Below are positions 43,481 through 56,105 of a DNA stretch of 64,000 nucleotides, one piece after another. The translations under genes were made by a program, and so were the position numbers. The stretch's first letter is position 1. Every line of letters starts with the position of its first letter. The DNA lies in assembly GCF_033807575.1 (NCBI RefSeq), contig NC_084728.1, forward strand, positions 4,043,451 to 4,107,450. The letters are read 5' to 3'. The notes below the pieces were generated by a model. The model was given only the letters and a program-made list of their open reading frames with translations, made no database searches and was not told the DNA's origin. Source of the stretch: Cydia pomonella (taxonomy: Eukaryota; Arthropoda; Insecta; Lepidoptera; Tortricidae).

Positions 43481-44150
43481 ACCGAAGCGTAGCGTAGGTC
43501 TACGTTTTGACTCGCGCAATCTGCTTTCGTATGTCCGGATGTTCTCCTCTACAGGTCGCAATTCTCAACCGATTCGCGTGAAATTTTGCGACCATATTCT
43601 ATGACCAAATAGAATTTTTTTGTCGATCCAGTTTTTGGAATTTTCTCAAAATGGCGGAGTCATGGTACGTCGCGCCTAAACAAAATAGCCGTATTGATAT
43701 CATAAGAGTTTCCTCCTTGTGAGACATGGTTACAGAGTGATTTGCGACAAATTCAGATATTTTAGAACGCTGGTTTAGGGGGTATTTAGATATTTAGGTT
43801 TTACTCGAGAATAAGTAGCCTAATTTCACCGTGTCACATATATCCATTCGTGGCTCAATTGGAATACACTAGCTTTACAATCATGAGGTTCCGGGCACAA
43901 ATCCCGAACAATGTAGTCTTTTTTGTTTTTGTTTTTGCACTTTAATTTCCTATTTTTTACTGACTAAGCTTTGTAACAGGGAGAGAGAAGAGGACCCTGG
44001 ATCTATTCCCTGAATATTAACATTTTGTATTTTATTTTGTATTTAAATTTCGTAATGTTGATCAAGCGAACACGAAGCGCGAGCAAAGCGTATTCGTTTC
44101 AGTTTTATTGTCTGAACTTTTTTTACAGCCGTTAAAGTTCAAGGATACGG
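43480..44150. repeat. Probable dispersed repeat with tRNA-like segment
   Basis: It starts near CCGAAGCGTAGCGTAGGTCT and contains 'CGTGGCTCAATTGG...GGTTCCGGGCACAAATCCC' (43853-43915), which has tRNA-like A/B-box spacing but no convincing cloverleaf. It ends near CGAACACGAAGCGCGAGC. Probably a SINE or Helitron-like repeat. Confidence 0.3.
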
Positions 44151-45623
44151 ACAGTTGCGCAGGCGAAAACGGGTTCATGTTTAAAAAAATCTGAGCAGTT
44201 TTTGCATTTAGATTAATTTATCAACTTTGGCTTTGCTATAGAGACGTAGTTGTAGATTGGAATATTTATATTATATTAGGAATAGAAGTTTAAACGTAAA
44301 TGCTTTAAGGCTTTTTATATTGCTTTAATAAATAAAAAATATATATCATAGCTAAAAGAGGGAAACGGTTTTCTAACATATTTTCTGCGTGCAGTCGCCG
44401 CAGAAAGTTTCGGTACGGTTCGTGGCATTCTTTTAGAAAATTTTGGTGCATATAGATTACTAAGAGCCAGCGATGCTTGCTAAGATCTTGTCTACAAAAA
44501 TTCAGACCACAAATTTGCAGGAACACAATGTTCCGAAGATTTATTACATATCTTCTGTTGATATTTTAGTCAAGGTATTCGATGTAGCAAAATGATGTTT
44601 TAGCGGATTAAATTGCCAAATCCTATAGAGATAAAACACTACAGAGTGAAGCTCTGATGGCCCTTCTTCTGCCGACGAAGATGGAGGTGGTTCTACTTTT
44701 ACCATTCAGGGGATGACCGACTAACTGTGGGCGTTTGGAAACGGGAAAGGGAGTATTTTCTCTTTCCTTCCCATTTTGTAGGCGTTGGCAAAGAGAATTT
44801 GAAATGGAGGTGGACTGTCAAACAAAATTTTGTTGCTATAGTAAAATTGCTGCTATATCTTTCGACACATGATAAAAATTGTAGAACGCCATTTGACTTT
44901 CCTTTCCTTGATGATCTTTTTGATCCTTATTCGTTTACTAATATATGTTAAAATTGTTAAAGACCTAAAAGTGGCGCCATCTAATAGATAAAAGGCCAAA
45001 TGTTTGACAGCATCGTTTCGAGCGATGGCACCATAACGTTCCAAAAGTTTTAATCATATGTCCAAAGATGGCAGTAAATTTACGTGTCTACAAAGTTTTC
45101 TTAGTTAATAATTAATGAAAATTCCTTTTCCGTGCAGGCTTTTTAAATTCTGATATACGAAAAAGTATCTATAAAAAATTAAGAGCAATTAACATTATTT
45201 AGAGGTCGCTATGAATGAAACAATACTGCTATACAAAATAGTATGAAAAGAAATTGACCCATCAATAAATCTGCTTTGGAAATGTCTTTAAGGGCTCTTT
45301 ATTCATTTTATTTATTATTTATAAGTATGCTTAAAAAGATGGCGATCGTTATTTTTTTTTTGTTTTAGGTAACTTTGCATTTTTTTATTTGTATGAGGAT
45401 ATTGCAAATCACAAAATCATAGCGACCACCTAATCATTCGCAAATGAGTTCAAAGGCACATAGATTACTGTTCTATAAAGGGAGCCATGTGAAGATAAAA
45501 TCCTTTCAACTTTTTTCTACATACAAAGTTGGACCATCCTATTCGATAATTATGTTTTTTGTCAATTTAGTTTTTATAAATTCTTCTAAACAGCGGAGCC
45601 ATAGGTACATTTATTCAGTTTTA

Positions 45624-45945
45624 AGGGCTCCTCTACACGATGGCCCAGCGTAGGCCAATCTAAGGGACGCAGCTATGCGGTGAAATGAGATAGCAATATC
45701 ACTTGCTCCCTCTAACGCAGTGGTTCCTAACCTTGTCAGTTCTGCCACCCCTATGACTAACTAGGGAATCAATATTCTTTCTTACAGGTCTAATTTCTGT
45801 TATATTTAATTGAGCTTATTACCTCCGTAAAATACCAGATTTACCACTACGGGGGTAATTACCCCCAAGTTAGGAACCGCTGCTCTAACGCATAAATGCG
45901 CCCCTAGGACTTGCCTACGCTGGGCCATCGTGTAGAGGAGCCATA
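45624..45945. mobile_element. 'GGCTCCTCTACACGATGGCC' MITE, interrupted
   Basis: Ends GGCTCCTCTACACGATGGCC and GGCCATCGTGTAGAGGAGCC are inverted copies. A second MITE (45718-45882) is inserted inside. Confidence 0.75.
45718..45882. mobile_element. hAT-like MITE with 8-bp target duplication
   Basis: Ends CAGTGGTTCCTAACCTTG and AAGTTAGGAACCGCTG, flanked by a perfect CTCTAACG duplication (45710-45717 and 45883-45890). A half copy lies at 49680-49740. Confidence 0.85.
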
Positions 45946-46189
45946 AGCTATGCTCGCGAGGTCTACAGCTCACAGAGCTACTAGTTAGATTTGCCGCTAT
46001 GATAATACGCTAAATTTACCGCTTGTACAATGGGCTGTGCTCCGAAGAATTGTTTGACATGGTATTGTTTGGCATGATATGTTATTTAACTTATGTGCCT
46101 AATTTCGTATAAAGAATTTGTTTTATGTACCAACCAAGTACCAACCTAATTTTGACGTGTAAAATACTATGTTTTATGAATAAAAATCT

Positions 46190-46540
46190 GAATCTGAATC
46201 TTATGCCCACAGCTACTTTCTATCACCGCACCGCTCGCCGTCGGCAGGGTGTTCATCCTTACACCCAAGAACCTAAATGGTCACGCACTGTGCGGTTTAA
46301 GAGGAACTTCCTCCCGCGCACGCTCCGGTTGTGAAATGAGCTACCTACCGAGGTTTTCCCGAGGGTCAACAGTATGAGGTTCTTCAAAAAAGATGATGGT
46401 GAAGTGTACAGATTTTTAAAGGGTCGGCAACGCGCATGTAACACCTCTGGAGTTGCAGCCGTCCATAGGCTACGGTGACTGCTTACCATCAGGCGGCCGT
46501 ATGCTTGTTTCCCACTGTCGTGGTATTAAAAATAAGGTTT
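46190..46540 (+). mobile_element. LINE C-terminus and tail (CR1/Jockey-like)
   Basis: Plus-strand reading 'NELPTEVFPRVNSMRFFKKD' then 'GEVYRFLKGRQRACNTSGVA' with one stop upstream, followed by the tail TACCATCAGGCGGCCGTATGC. A different (TGAATC)n LINE tail ends at about 46200, just before it. Confidence 0.65.
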
Positions 46541-47639
46541 TTTATGTGCCATACACCTAATACCACGATATATACCTTTTGTCCTCTCCGCCACCTTGCA
46601 TTATAATTTAACTGTTTTTGTCCACTCTAAAAAAACTAAAATATGTTTTTGCTATATCGAGGTCGGACAGAGACCAGAATAGAATACAGACTGTACCTAA
46701 GTGCGTCCATGTGACTGTAGGAACGATTATCTCTAAGAAAAGACAATCATTTATTTATTTATTACAAATTCTGAATAAATAAGTTTTTGGCAATTTGTGG
46801 TACAAGCTGACAAGCTGATCGCTGACTACTTTTTTTTCCACAGGCTACTAATACTCATCGAGACAAATCTAATAACCCCAAACACAATTAGGTTGCGTTG
46901 TTTTATCACAGAGTTCCTATGGCTACCTCATGTCTGCATCATCAGATGAGCTTGATGGTACCATAATATTGCATTGCCACCCGACTTACATATGTATGCA
47001 AATTTTCAGCTTCATCGGAAACCGGGAAGTGAGTCAAATTTAACTTGCAAGATTTGTCCCATACATACTAACAGGGCAAGTTAAATAAAAGCTTGTAAAA
47101 AATAAACAGTTGGTAACAAAGTTTTATAAAGGCGGCTATCTTCATGAAGCCGAGTTCTTCCTCCAGCAACCATTTCCTCCTCCTTGCGTCGGATTCCTCA
47201 ACATTGAGGGTCAGGAGTGTCGTGACCTCCCTTTTGTACCACTTTCTATCTTATGATCTTAACCAATCATTGAGCAACCATTTAAGAATGACTTTATTTG
47301 AATGATGAATTTAGGCTTGGGACTTTTGGATGCTGGTTGTGTTTGGAGACTTTGATGATGAATATATTTTAAATGACAAACTACATCTTCTGTTTTTGTC
47401 CTTCTTTCGAAGTGTGGACACCATCATGGCTCTTTATTTTCTGACAGCACTACGGAATGGTCCACGAGTGCTACAACTGAATTTGTCACGAAGGTCGTCT
47501 CAGGGGGCCTAGCCAAAATAACAGTTGTTGATAAAAAAAACGCCAATCATCGATGCTTAATTCTTGTATGGAAATAGTCATATGACTTTTCGTAGCTTCT
47601 GTTATCCAGATATTTTTTTTCTATGCTAGGCCCCCTGAA
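46541..47639. other. Intergenic DNA upstream of gene C
   Basis: No supported gene. On the minus strand near 47110-47230 a short reading 'TLNVEESDARRRKWLLEEEL' looks coding and may be a transposase remnant, but it is too short to name. Confidence 0.3.
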
Positions 47640-48125
47640 CTCCTGTCAGTCAAAATATTATATTCTAAGCCGAACGGTTTTGCACTTGGGATTAGGTAAT
47701 CTACTGACTGAAGCGTAGAGAAATAAGTAAGTATAGAGTGCTCACTTTTTTGTTACCAAAACGCTTATTATTGTCGTAGTCGACATCTAGCGTGGAGCAG
47801 CGGAATTATCAGGACTGCTACTTTACCATAGATGTTGCGAAGAACAAAAAGTATAATGCTAAACAATTTTCAGTTAATATTATAACCGGATTAACCGGAA
47901 CTCTATTTTCAAATCCTGCTTTTAATATTAAGTACTTAGTTGTAAATTGTTGAGCAATATAATTTTTGATTCACGATATTCGAGAGTTCTAGTGTCAAGT
48001 TGCGGTACTAATAATTCCGTTACTTGATGCTAGATGTAATACGAAAATAATAAGCGTTTTGATAAAAAAAACTGTTGTATGGAGTGAGCATTCTATGTTA
48101 CTATATTTTCTCTGTGACTGAAGTT
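47640..48125. mobile_element. Long-TIR element, copy 2, near P450 gene C start
   Basis: It shares GTTACCAAAACGCTTATTAT and ATATTATAACCGGATTAACC with copy 1 (17160-17725); its right side GAAAATAATAAGCGTTTTGA mirrors the left. It ends about 315 bp before ATG 48440. Confidence 0.55.
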
Positions 48126-48439
48126 TTCACTTTTTAAAGTTAGAAAAACAGTAGGTACTTAATAGTGAGACAAACAACACGATCAAACAACAACATTTCG
48201 TATAGGTATGTTAACAAAACAATAATGTCTAGATATTCCGGTCATCGTAGGTCACTCTAGGGTATCGCGTTGAGCTAACTTGGCCCAGGCATAAGTTATT
48301 AACAACCTCGAATATCCGATAAATACAAAGATGCTAAATTAATCACAAACTTGGTCAGTCGGCTTGCAGTTTTGCGCGGTGAAACGCATACGCACGCACC
48401 AAGATAAACCACACATTCAGTGTGTAATTTATCTTTAAA

Positions 48440-51400
48440 ATGTTTCTATCAGTCGCGATTATGGCAGTGATTGTGATTTTATTATTTATGAATTATCATA
48501 AATATAACTATTGGGCAATAAGAGGAGTCAAACATGAGAAATGTTTTCCTTTGTTTGGAACCATATTTCGGGTCATCACGCAACAAATCTGTTTATCAGA
48601 GTACGTCGCAGAGTTGTACCATAAGTATCCCAAGGAACAGTTAGTTGGATTCTCCATCTGTGGTATGAATGCCCTCGTTGTGAGGGACCCTGAACTTATC
48701 AAACAAGTTTTAGCGACTGACTTCCAACATTTTTATCCGAGAGCTCTTAATCCGAACAAGAGGGTGATAGAACCGATGCTCAAGAATTTGTTTTTCGCGG
48801 ATGGAGATCTGTGGAAGCTGCTGCGGCAGAGGTTGACGCCCGCCTTCACGTCCGGCAAGCTGAAGGCGATGTTCCCTCTGATCGTGGAGAGGACTGAGCG
48901 GCTGCAGCGCACGGCCGCCGCCGCCGCGGAGCGCGGCGCGGAGGTGGACGTGCGCGACCTCATGGCGCGCTACACCACCGACTTCATCGGCGCCTGCGGC
49001 TTCGGCATCGACACTGACTCCATCAACGATGATACGTCGACTTTCCGCCAACTAGGCAAAAGCATTTTTAATCCAACAAAAAAACAAACTATCATTTCTG
49101 CACTAAAGTGGGTATTCCCAGAAAAATTTAAGCATTTTCGTCTATTGCCGTTACATATTGAACAAACTACGCTTGCCTTGGTGAAAGGTATCATGATGAG
49201 AAGAAATTACAAGCCTTCAGGCAGAAATGACTTTATTGATCTGCTTTTGGAGCTAAAAGAGAAAGGCACCATTGTTGGAGAGTCGTTGGAAAGCAGAAAT
49301 CACGACGGGTCTCCAGAGAAAGCTCAGTTGGAGCTGGACGAGTTGCTGATGGCAGCGCAAGTGTTCGTGTTCTTCGCGGCGGGGTTCGAGACGTCCTCGT
49401 CGGCGACCAGCTACACGCTGCACCAGCTGGCGCTGAACCCTGACAAGCAAGTCAAGTGCCAGCAGGACATCGACAATGTACTCGCCAGATATGACGGAAA
49501 ACTTTGCTTCGACGCCGTCAAAGAGATGAAGTACCTAGAAATGTGTTTCAAGTAAGTTTGATACCACTTTATAACCGTAATTATTACTTTAAATCGTAAT
49601 TCAAGATAAAGATAGTTTATTATTCAAGTTGGCATATCACAATGCGTTATCTTTTTAGTCCTGTCACTCCTTAGACTTGACCCTTGAAATACCAGTTTTA
49701 CCCCCACGGGGGTAATTACCCCCAGATTAGGAACCTCTGGGCTAGAGCCTAGCCTGTTAGAATCCTACACCTCTGACCCGAGAAGATTTAATTCCCTCCT
49801 CAATTGGAGCAGTGTATCCCAATATGGCACACATCAACGCCGTCATATTAAATCATAATAAAATCAATTGGAGATTGACTGAAATAAATTATATTTTCAC
49901 AAGGCGTTATCAAATCGAAAGGCATATTTTAAAATCGCTAAAATCTTTACATGTTATACATGCTATTTTATTTCTCCAGGGAAGGCATGCGAATGCTTCC
50001 ATCTTTGGGCTTCCTCATCCGTCAGTGTGTAAGACCATACACGTTCCCCGGTACTGACGTGACGATAGATGCCGGTGTGTACGTACTGGTCTCCGCGCAG
50101 GGTCTGCACAACGACGAGCAGTATTTCGAGGCCCCGGACCAGTTCCGACCGGAGCGGTTTTGTGAAGACGCATGCGTCCCTAAGCATGTTTACCTGCCTT
50201 TCGGTGAAGGACCTCGAGCTTGCATAGGTAATAAATTACCTATTTTTATTTATTTATGACAACAGATTATAGTTATTTTTTTTTTGTACCATTGGGTTTC
50301 TGTACCTACTGTACATAGGTAGGCTACGGAGACTACTTACCATCAGGCAGGCCGTATGCTTGTTTGTATTGTTGTTTGTTTGTGTTTGTGTGTTGTATTA
50401 AAAAAATACTACAACTAAATACAGTTAACATTTAAATCGATCACGTTTAATTATATAGGTAAATATATATCCCACCAAAAACATTTCATGTAAAGTGTTG
50501 CCAAGACTAACATGCGTCTATAGTTTTCACACTAAAAAGTCATCAGATCTCTTAACCCTTTATCTATATAAATCCTAACTTTATAAAGCCATCATCTTGA
50601 TTAAACAGTAGGGTAAAGGCACCAGTAGTCAGCCTTATAACGCATTTTTAAAGTTTGTACTCTCGACGTTTCTACAGGATTATTCGGATAAATAAACGCA
50701 TAACATGGTTAGATCAATTGTTTATTATAGTTTTAAAACAAAGTATGTCAAAAAATAACAATCCTCTTTATAATATCTATAATTAAGATTAAACAAAAAA
50801 TGGCACTTTTCTCCAGTAGTCAGCCTCTAAAATCCAGTAAGCAGCCTTTGTGTACCCAGTACTCAGCCTTTATAAACTATTAATAACAATGAAATAAAAA
50901 ACACTATTATTTGTATTAAAGTTAACGATATTATAATATTTATCATTCCTAGGTACGAAGCTAGAGTATAGGTAGGTACCTATACTCTTATAAGTACAAT
51001 TCTTATGCCACGAAATTTGTAGGCCATAGGTGCTTAAAATTATTCTTGCAAACTAATAAACACTGTATTTATCTTCTTATTTTTTATTAATGAATCTGTT
51101 TATTTAATAGAATTCATTATTTTTAAAATCGGTTTAAATGCTGGTGAAACCCGTGCAGGGGCCCGTTAGATATTGGAATATTTCTCAACAAAAGTATGTA
51201 TACACTTTTGAACCTTATTTAAATGAGTTGAAGTTCATAATATTTGGCAGTGACGTACCAAGGAAGATAATGGCTGAGTACTGGATCCGTGAAACCCAGT
51301 GGTCAGCCGCATTAAAACGTTATTTCAAATGCGGCTGACTACTGGGTTTTACTTTAAATTGACTGAGACATGCCTAACTAAATTTGAAAATGTAAATGTA

Positions 51401-53539
51401 ACGGTCCTAACGGTCGTATTGGATCGAAAATAAAAAAAATAACTAATAACCCAAAGGTCAGCCGCGGGAGGCTGGGCACTGGATTTTTTGTAAAAAAAGT
51501 GGTATCCAGTGGTCAACCTCCTCAATTTATAAGTTAAATATTGATATTTCTATTTAAATATAACGCAATTTAATAGATAAACTAACCAATAAACCCATCA
51601 TTAACAAAAAATAGTAACTTTTTATATTAAAACATATTTTTTCAAACGCGTTAAAAGAACACCACGTGCGGTAAAAAATATGGCGGACATGACATTCTAG
51701 CTCTCGTCAAAAACATCACCTTTATGAACGAGTATATTTCCTCTCCTCGATACCTCACTGCACCTGCCGCGTTACGTATTAACGAATAAGGAATCAGAGC
51801 TCCTATTTGACTTCTCGCGATTAGTTTAATCGAATATCCCAGATATTTATGACCAATAAACGACTTAAAAGGCTGACTACTGGTCCCTGGCTGGCCACTG
51901 GTGCTGTTACCCTACAACTTGGCACTGCTGTTACAAATGTTGCCCACGACCAAGTCTAATGTCATAGCACGGCCGTGCTCCCGATGCCTTCATAATATCA
52001 CGATATTTTCGAAAATTGTGTGTAAAAGATCTAACCAAAAATAGTTTCAATATAAGTACTTAAGTCAGACCAAGATATGTTGGCAGCGATTTTGATAGCT
52101 CAGACGGTGCAAGTGTTAACGTCATGATCGTAGAAGTTTAAAATAACACGTGCACCATTTGGGCTATCAAACTCGGTGCCAACTTAGTTTAGTCTGACTC
52201 TAATTACTTTCTGTTGACCAGCCTAAAACTATTTTCCACTTCCAGCGGCGGCATCATGGTTCCATTTTTATCACTTGTCACTATGCCCGTCACTTTCGCA
52301 CTTACATAGTTGTTAGAACGTGACAGGCATGGTGACAAATGATAAAGAGCCGACCATCTTAGCCCTACAGATAGAAATTTATCATATCTGCTGATTGAGT
52401 TAAATTCTAACCACATATCTACAATGTGCAGTCGACGTAAAAAATAAATAACTTTCTCCATTCTTATTACAAAGGAGTAAGGTGCAAAATTGTAAACATT
52501 GACTGTACAAGATTACCAAATCCTGATAAATTCAAAAGTATGGAGTGTAGAAAAATTAGCAAAATCTCTATGTATGAAAAGTGTCCATCAGAATATATTA
52601 AGTAGGTGGCGCCACAATACATCGAAATGAAATGTCATAGACGGGACAGAACATACGCAATGCGACAAAATTAAAAACACGTTTTGACATTCCTGACAAT
52701 ATACCAAAAACAACCAACGTAATTTAGTTGGGTTATTTGTTGCCCCTCCCCCATTTCAACTTTATGTTATTATACCTCTACGGTTCATGTAATATCCATG
52801 AGCCTACCTGGCGCCACCGGAGAGATTAGGAACTATTATTTAAAGCTTTTGCTATGGAGTGTGGAGTTAAAAGGAGTGAAATCTCTTATGGTAGAACTTG
52901 CAAAAGTCTCCAGCTGTAGCTATAAATAATAGTTCCAAAACTCTCCAGAGTAGCGCTAGAGTAGTTAAGAACCTAGACGTTATTGACGGAGTGAAGTGCG
53001 CTGTCTATCATTTGCGCTGTTTTTTTTTTCAAGTATTCTAGGTATTGTAGCGCCACCTATTTAAGGTTTTTTGATGACACTTTTTGGTACATGGAAATTC
53101 CATTCCAACAGTTCTGCCATAAGAGATGGTCGTTCTTTCTCTACCGTCCATAATCAAATGTGCAACAAAACTCGAAATGATGTCAAGTGCCGGTGTTGTA
53201 GTATATTCCAAGATGTCGTCTACCGTATCCGTACCAGCTCAAGGCACTGGCCTCATTCGCACTCAGGAAACGTTTATAATAGGTACATGAATATCTTGAA
53301 GGATAAGCGGCTTATGAATCAAACAATATTCGTTTTTTTTTCTGCCAGGTGAGCGCCTGGGCCTGATGCAGTCGCTGGCGGGGCTGGCGGGGCTGCTGCG
53401 CCAGTGCTCAGTGGCGCCATCTGCCCGCACCCGCGCGCCCCGCGTTGATCCTGCCTCTTTCATAGTTCAGAACATTGAAGGCGGATTACCGCTTTCATTG
53501 ATGCCTCGAAAGATCCAAGCAGCAGTTAATGTGGAGTAA
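48440..53539 (+). CDS. Cytochrome P450, CYP6 family (gene C), 3 exons
   Basis: Exons 48440-49551, 49980-50227 and 53349-53539 join to 516 aa. Splice sites are GTAAGT/TTCTCCAG (phase 2) and GTAATA/TCTGCCAG (phase 1). ATG 48440 begins MFLSVAIMAVIVILLF, a membrane anchor. Signatures: WKLLR at 125-129, AGFET near 314-318, EGMR at 372-375, PERF, and FGEGPRACIG with Cys452. The C-terminus is a few residues longer than in the others, ending 'PRKIQAAVNVE'. Intron 2 (3.1 kb) contains a TA-flanked element with repeated CAGTAGTCAGCC motifs and the empty site of the hAT-like insertion. Expected to be an ER mono-oxygenase; substrate cannot be read from sequence. Exon 3 is very close to that of gene B. Confidence 0.92.
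50290..50400 (+). mobile_element. LINE tail fragment
   Basis: AGGCTACGGAGACTACTTAC followed by CATCAGGCAGGCCGTATGCTTGTTTG matches the tails at 46465-46510 and (inverted) 34733-34760 and 63540-63590. Confidence 0.5.
50609..51914. mobile_element. TA-flanked element with CAGTAGTCAGCC arrays
   Basis: Ends GGGTAAAGGCACCAGTAGTC and its imperfect complement are flanked by TA. At least eight CAGT(A/G)GTCAGCC-type motifs occur in direct or inverted sense at about 50631, 50818, 50837, 50858, 51297, 51335, 51508, 51871 and 51887. They lie towards both ends and the centre, like multiple transposase-binding sites. No transposase frame. Confidence 0.65.
52243..52370. mobile_element. Palindromic MITE (partner of 32455-32775)
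   Basis: GGCATCATGGTTCCATTTTT and AAGAGCCGACCATCTTAGCC arms around TTTCGCACTTACATAGTTGTT. It is uninterrupted, unlike the copy at 32 kb. Confidence 0.65.
52550..53135. repeat. Dispersed repeat, composite copy with empty hAT site
   Basis: The first half matches 33555-33945 and the second half matches 38110-38361 plus 39750-39800. At 53060-53075 the sequence CACCTATTTAAGG runs on without the 1.39-kb element. Confidence 0.6.
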
Positions 53540-53550
53540 TTTTAACGTCT

Positions 53551-53745
53551 GCCCTGAGGGCCTACTATGAACCACGTTCGACGTCTGCCGCCCTGTCACA
53601 CTTATATAGGTACCTGTAGGGCTAAGATGGTCGGCTCTTTATCATTTGTCACCATACCTGTCACGTTCTAACAAGTATGTAAGCGCGAATGTGACGGGCA
53701 TAGTGACAAGTGATAAAAATGGAACCATGATGCCACCACTGTACA
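53551..53745. mobile_element. MITE remnants after gene C
   Basis: A half copy of the 17.5-kb hairpin (53551-53610, GAACCACGTTCGACGT) is followed by an inverted copy of the 52243-52370 MITE (53619-53745). Confidence 0.6.
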
Positions 53746-54044
53746 CGATATACTTTGCAAAACACACGAGTGATCCTATAAGGGTTCCGTTTATTTCCTT
53801 TTAGGTACGGAACCCTAAAAATACACAGAAAACGAAAAACAAGTTTAAGACTAAGTAACAATAACAACAGGTGGCCTAATCACTAAAAAGCGATCTCTTC
53901 CAGACAACCAACTGAGAATTAAATATATTGTTATTAAAATACGCAATGTATTTTATTAATTTGATTGGAATACATGCCGTCTTAATACATAACATCAAAT
54001 ATGCAGCAAGTAGTCACTAGATGAGATACCTGTAATAGCTTTGG

Positions 54045-54122
54045 TACGGTGACAGATGTCATCTCAATACAATTTTACGTTTAAAGGTTATAAATTGTAC
54101 GGAGATGACAGCTGTCACCGTA
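54045..54122. mobile_element. Tc1/mariner-type MITE, 78 bp
   Basis: Arms CGGTGACAGATGTCATCTCA and complement flanked by TA on both sides. Confidence 0.7.
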
Positions 54123-54229
54123 CCCAAGATATTTGAAAAATACTATAATATATTGATCAAACAATTTTTCTACTAACATTTATTCTACAAACTTGCTCTA
54201 GGTACTTATTTCAAGTTTACCTACATCTA

Positions 54230-54700
54230 TTGAGGGCCGATTTTCGAATTTCGAGCGCTTGATTTCCGATTTTTTAATTTCGAACGCTTGATTTCGTCAA
54301 TCAAATGTAAAACGGCGAAATGCTAATTTTGAAATAGGAGCGATAAAAATTAAGAAACTAGTGGTATAGGGGCCGTGCGCGTTGGAGGGTCTGCCATCTT
54401 GTGGCCTGAATCGGAACAATAAACATGTACATTTACACGTCTCGTGTTTTCTTGTGCATAGTAAGTGCTGCCATCTTGTGAGCTACATCGGAACAATAAA
54501 CATCACATTTACGCCTCGCGCCAAAAATCTGACGGCTCCTGTGCTGCCTCCTACAGTTCATGCACTCTCCCTATTGACCATTCGTTTTCAATTCTATTAA
54601 TTAGTATAATTTAAATGCCTTGTAGAGATATTATTAAAGGTAGAACACGAAATCGAGCGATCGAAATCCAAAAATCGGCCGATTTTTGGATTTCGATGAT
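54230..54700. repeat. Repeats with duplicated 'TGCCATCTTGTG' block
   Basis: TGCCATCTTGTGxxCTxxATCGGAACAATAAACAT occurs twice (54391-54427 and 54469-54504), framed by inverted ATTTCGA-rich blocks (54240-54290 and 54640-54700). No gene. Confidence 0.45.
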
Positions 54701-55264
54701 CTATCAACTCGTGAACCAAATTAGATAAAGTAAACCGACAAAATTGCGAACGTAGGTACGTTAAAATGTGCCTCCTGTGCTCCTCATTCGGTAATTGTAC
54801 TTCTACCATTGACATACATGTATATGTATATCTAAGGACGGCCCTTAGGGAAGGGGGATCACGAATAAATCACGACAAATCACTTTTTTCTACAGTGACC
54901 GACCCTAAGAAAAAATATCTACCACATGACTAGATACTTTTTATCAGTTTCGTTAAACGTACATATTCACTTCGCACTTCAAAATAGCCAGTCTATTTTA
55001 CGAAATTTTGGAGCACGTGTAATAAATATACTTACATCACATTATATACAAAATAAACAATATTTACTATATACAAAACTGTTTATCTTAAAATTAAATA
55101 GAATGAAAAAAATCAAAAAAATACACCTGAGGTTATGTGGGGGCCGGGGGGAAGCCAAGAACCTCACCAAATATCACCGAGGAGGATGGGGTCAAAAAGT
55201 AGCGGAAAAAAACCTCGCGTGATATGTGCACAAGCCCTTACTGGCACTAAGAATGGTGCTAGTT
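54700..55264. other. Intergenic DNA between genes C and D
   Basis: AT-rich with no supported gene or named repeat. Confidence 0.35.
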
Positions 55265-55412
55265 CAGCGGTGTCACTCACGAATTCGAGCCAATCGTGCA
55301 GTCTAACGCAAATAGTTGCGACCAATCGCGCGCATGATGTGAACTCATCAAGCAAACGCGTTGTGGCGTTAAACTGCACGATTGGCTCGAATTCGTGTGC
55401 GTGACACCGCTG
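55265..55412. mobile_element. Palindromic MITE
   Basis: Arms CAGCGGTGTCACTCACGAAT and complement, extending about 45 bp inward through GAGCCAATCGTGCAGT. Confidence 0.75.
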
Positions 55413-55924
55413 TACTGGCCGCGTAGCCAACGTGCAAATTACTTGCGCTCCGTAGCGATCGAAACGCAACTATCACTGTCGCACTAATATGGAAGAGTGA
55501 TAGAGAGACACAAAGCGTTTTGTTGTCGAAACGATAGCGACTGTCACCTTGGCTAGGCCGGCTGGCCCCATTCTTATTGCCTGTAAGGACCGTCCTTAGA
55601 TATATGTCAATGATTCCAACAGTTTTTATATATGAAAACATATATCACAAACTCATTTATTTATTACAACATGATAGTGTTCACTTGTGACGTTAACAGC
55701 GCCATCTATCTGACCCTTTATTTACTTAATCGAAACCTGGATGTCTTTTATTGATAATCAATACGCATCCAATAAGGGTACATAGTTCCCTATACAGTCC
55801 ATAGGTGGCGATGTCATCAGTAAGTAATTGATTTAGTCTAGTGAATTTGGATGTACTTATTTTACTTTCCAAATATACTCGATACGAAGTGCACGCTGTT
55901 TTTCTCCGACTCCCTCAGGCAGTG

Positions 55925-56105
55925 GCGCGGCAAGACCAAAATTTTATGTGGGCACAAGGTACATTTAGCGAGGCCCTCTGGTGGCACAAGAAATAACGAA
56001 CATTTTAACGTTGTGTCCGAGATATAGGTACATTAGGCACTTATTTGAGGCGCGAAGCCCCTCGGACCGCGAGGCCGTAGGCGGTATCCAAGTCGCCCAC
56101 ACCTA
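55925..56105. repeat. Dispersed repeat 'GAGGCCCTCTGGTG', copy 2
   Basis: Inverted relative of 31900-32100. It lies just downstream of the stop codon of P450 gene D. Confidence 0.5.

Noticed and set aside
43853..43925. Functional tRNA gene
   Set aside because: A- and B-box-like spacing is present but no consistent cloverleaf; it sits inside a repeat.
44640..44720. Reading 'DGPSSADEDGGGSTFTIQG' that looks coding
   Set aside because: About 25 codons only, no splice sites or homologue that I can recognise.
51138..51338. 66-codon ORF inside gene C intron 2
   Set aside because: Lies in a TA-flanked non-autonomous element and includes its repeated motif; no recognisable domain.
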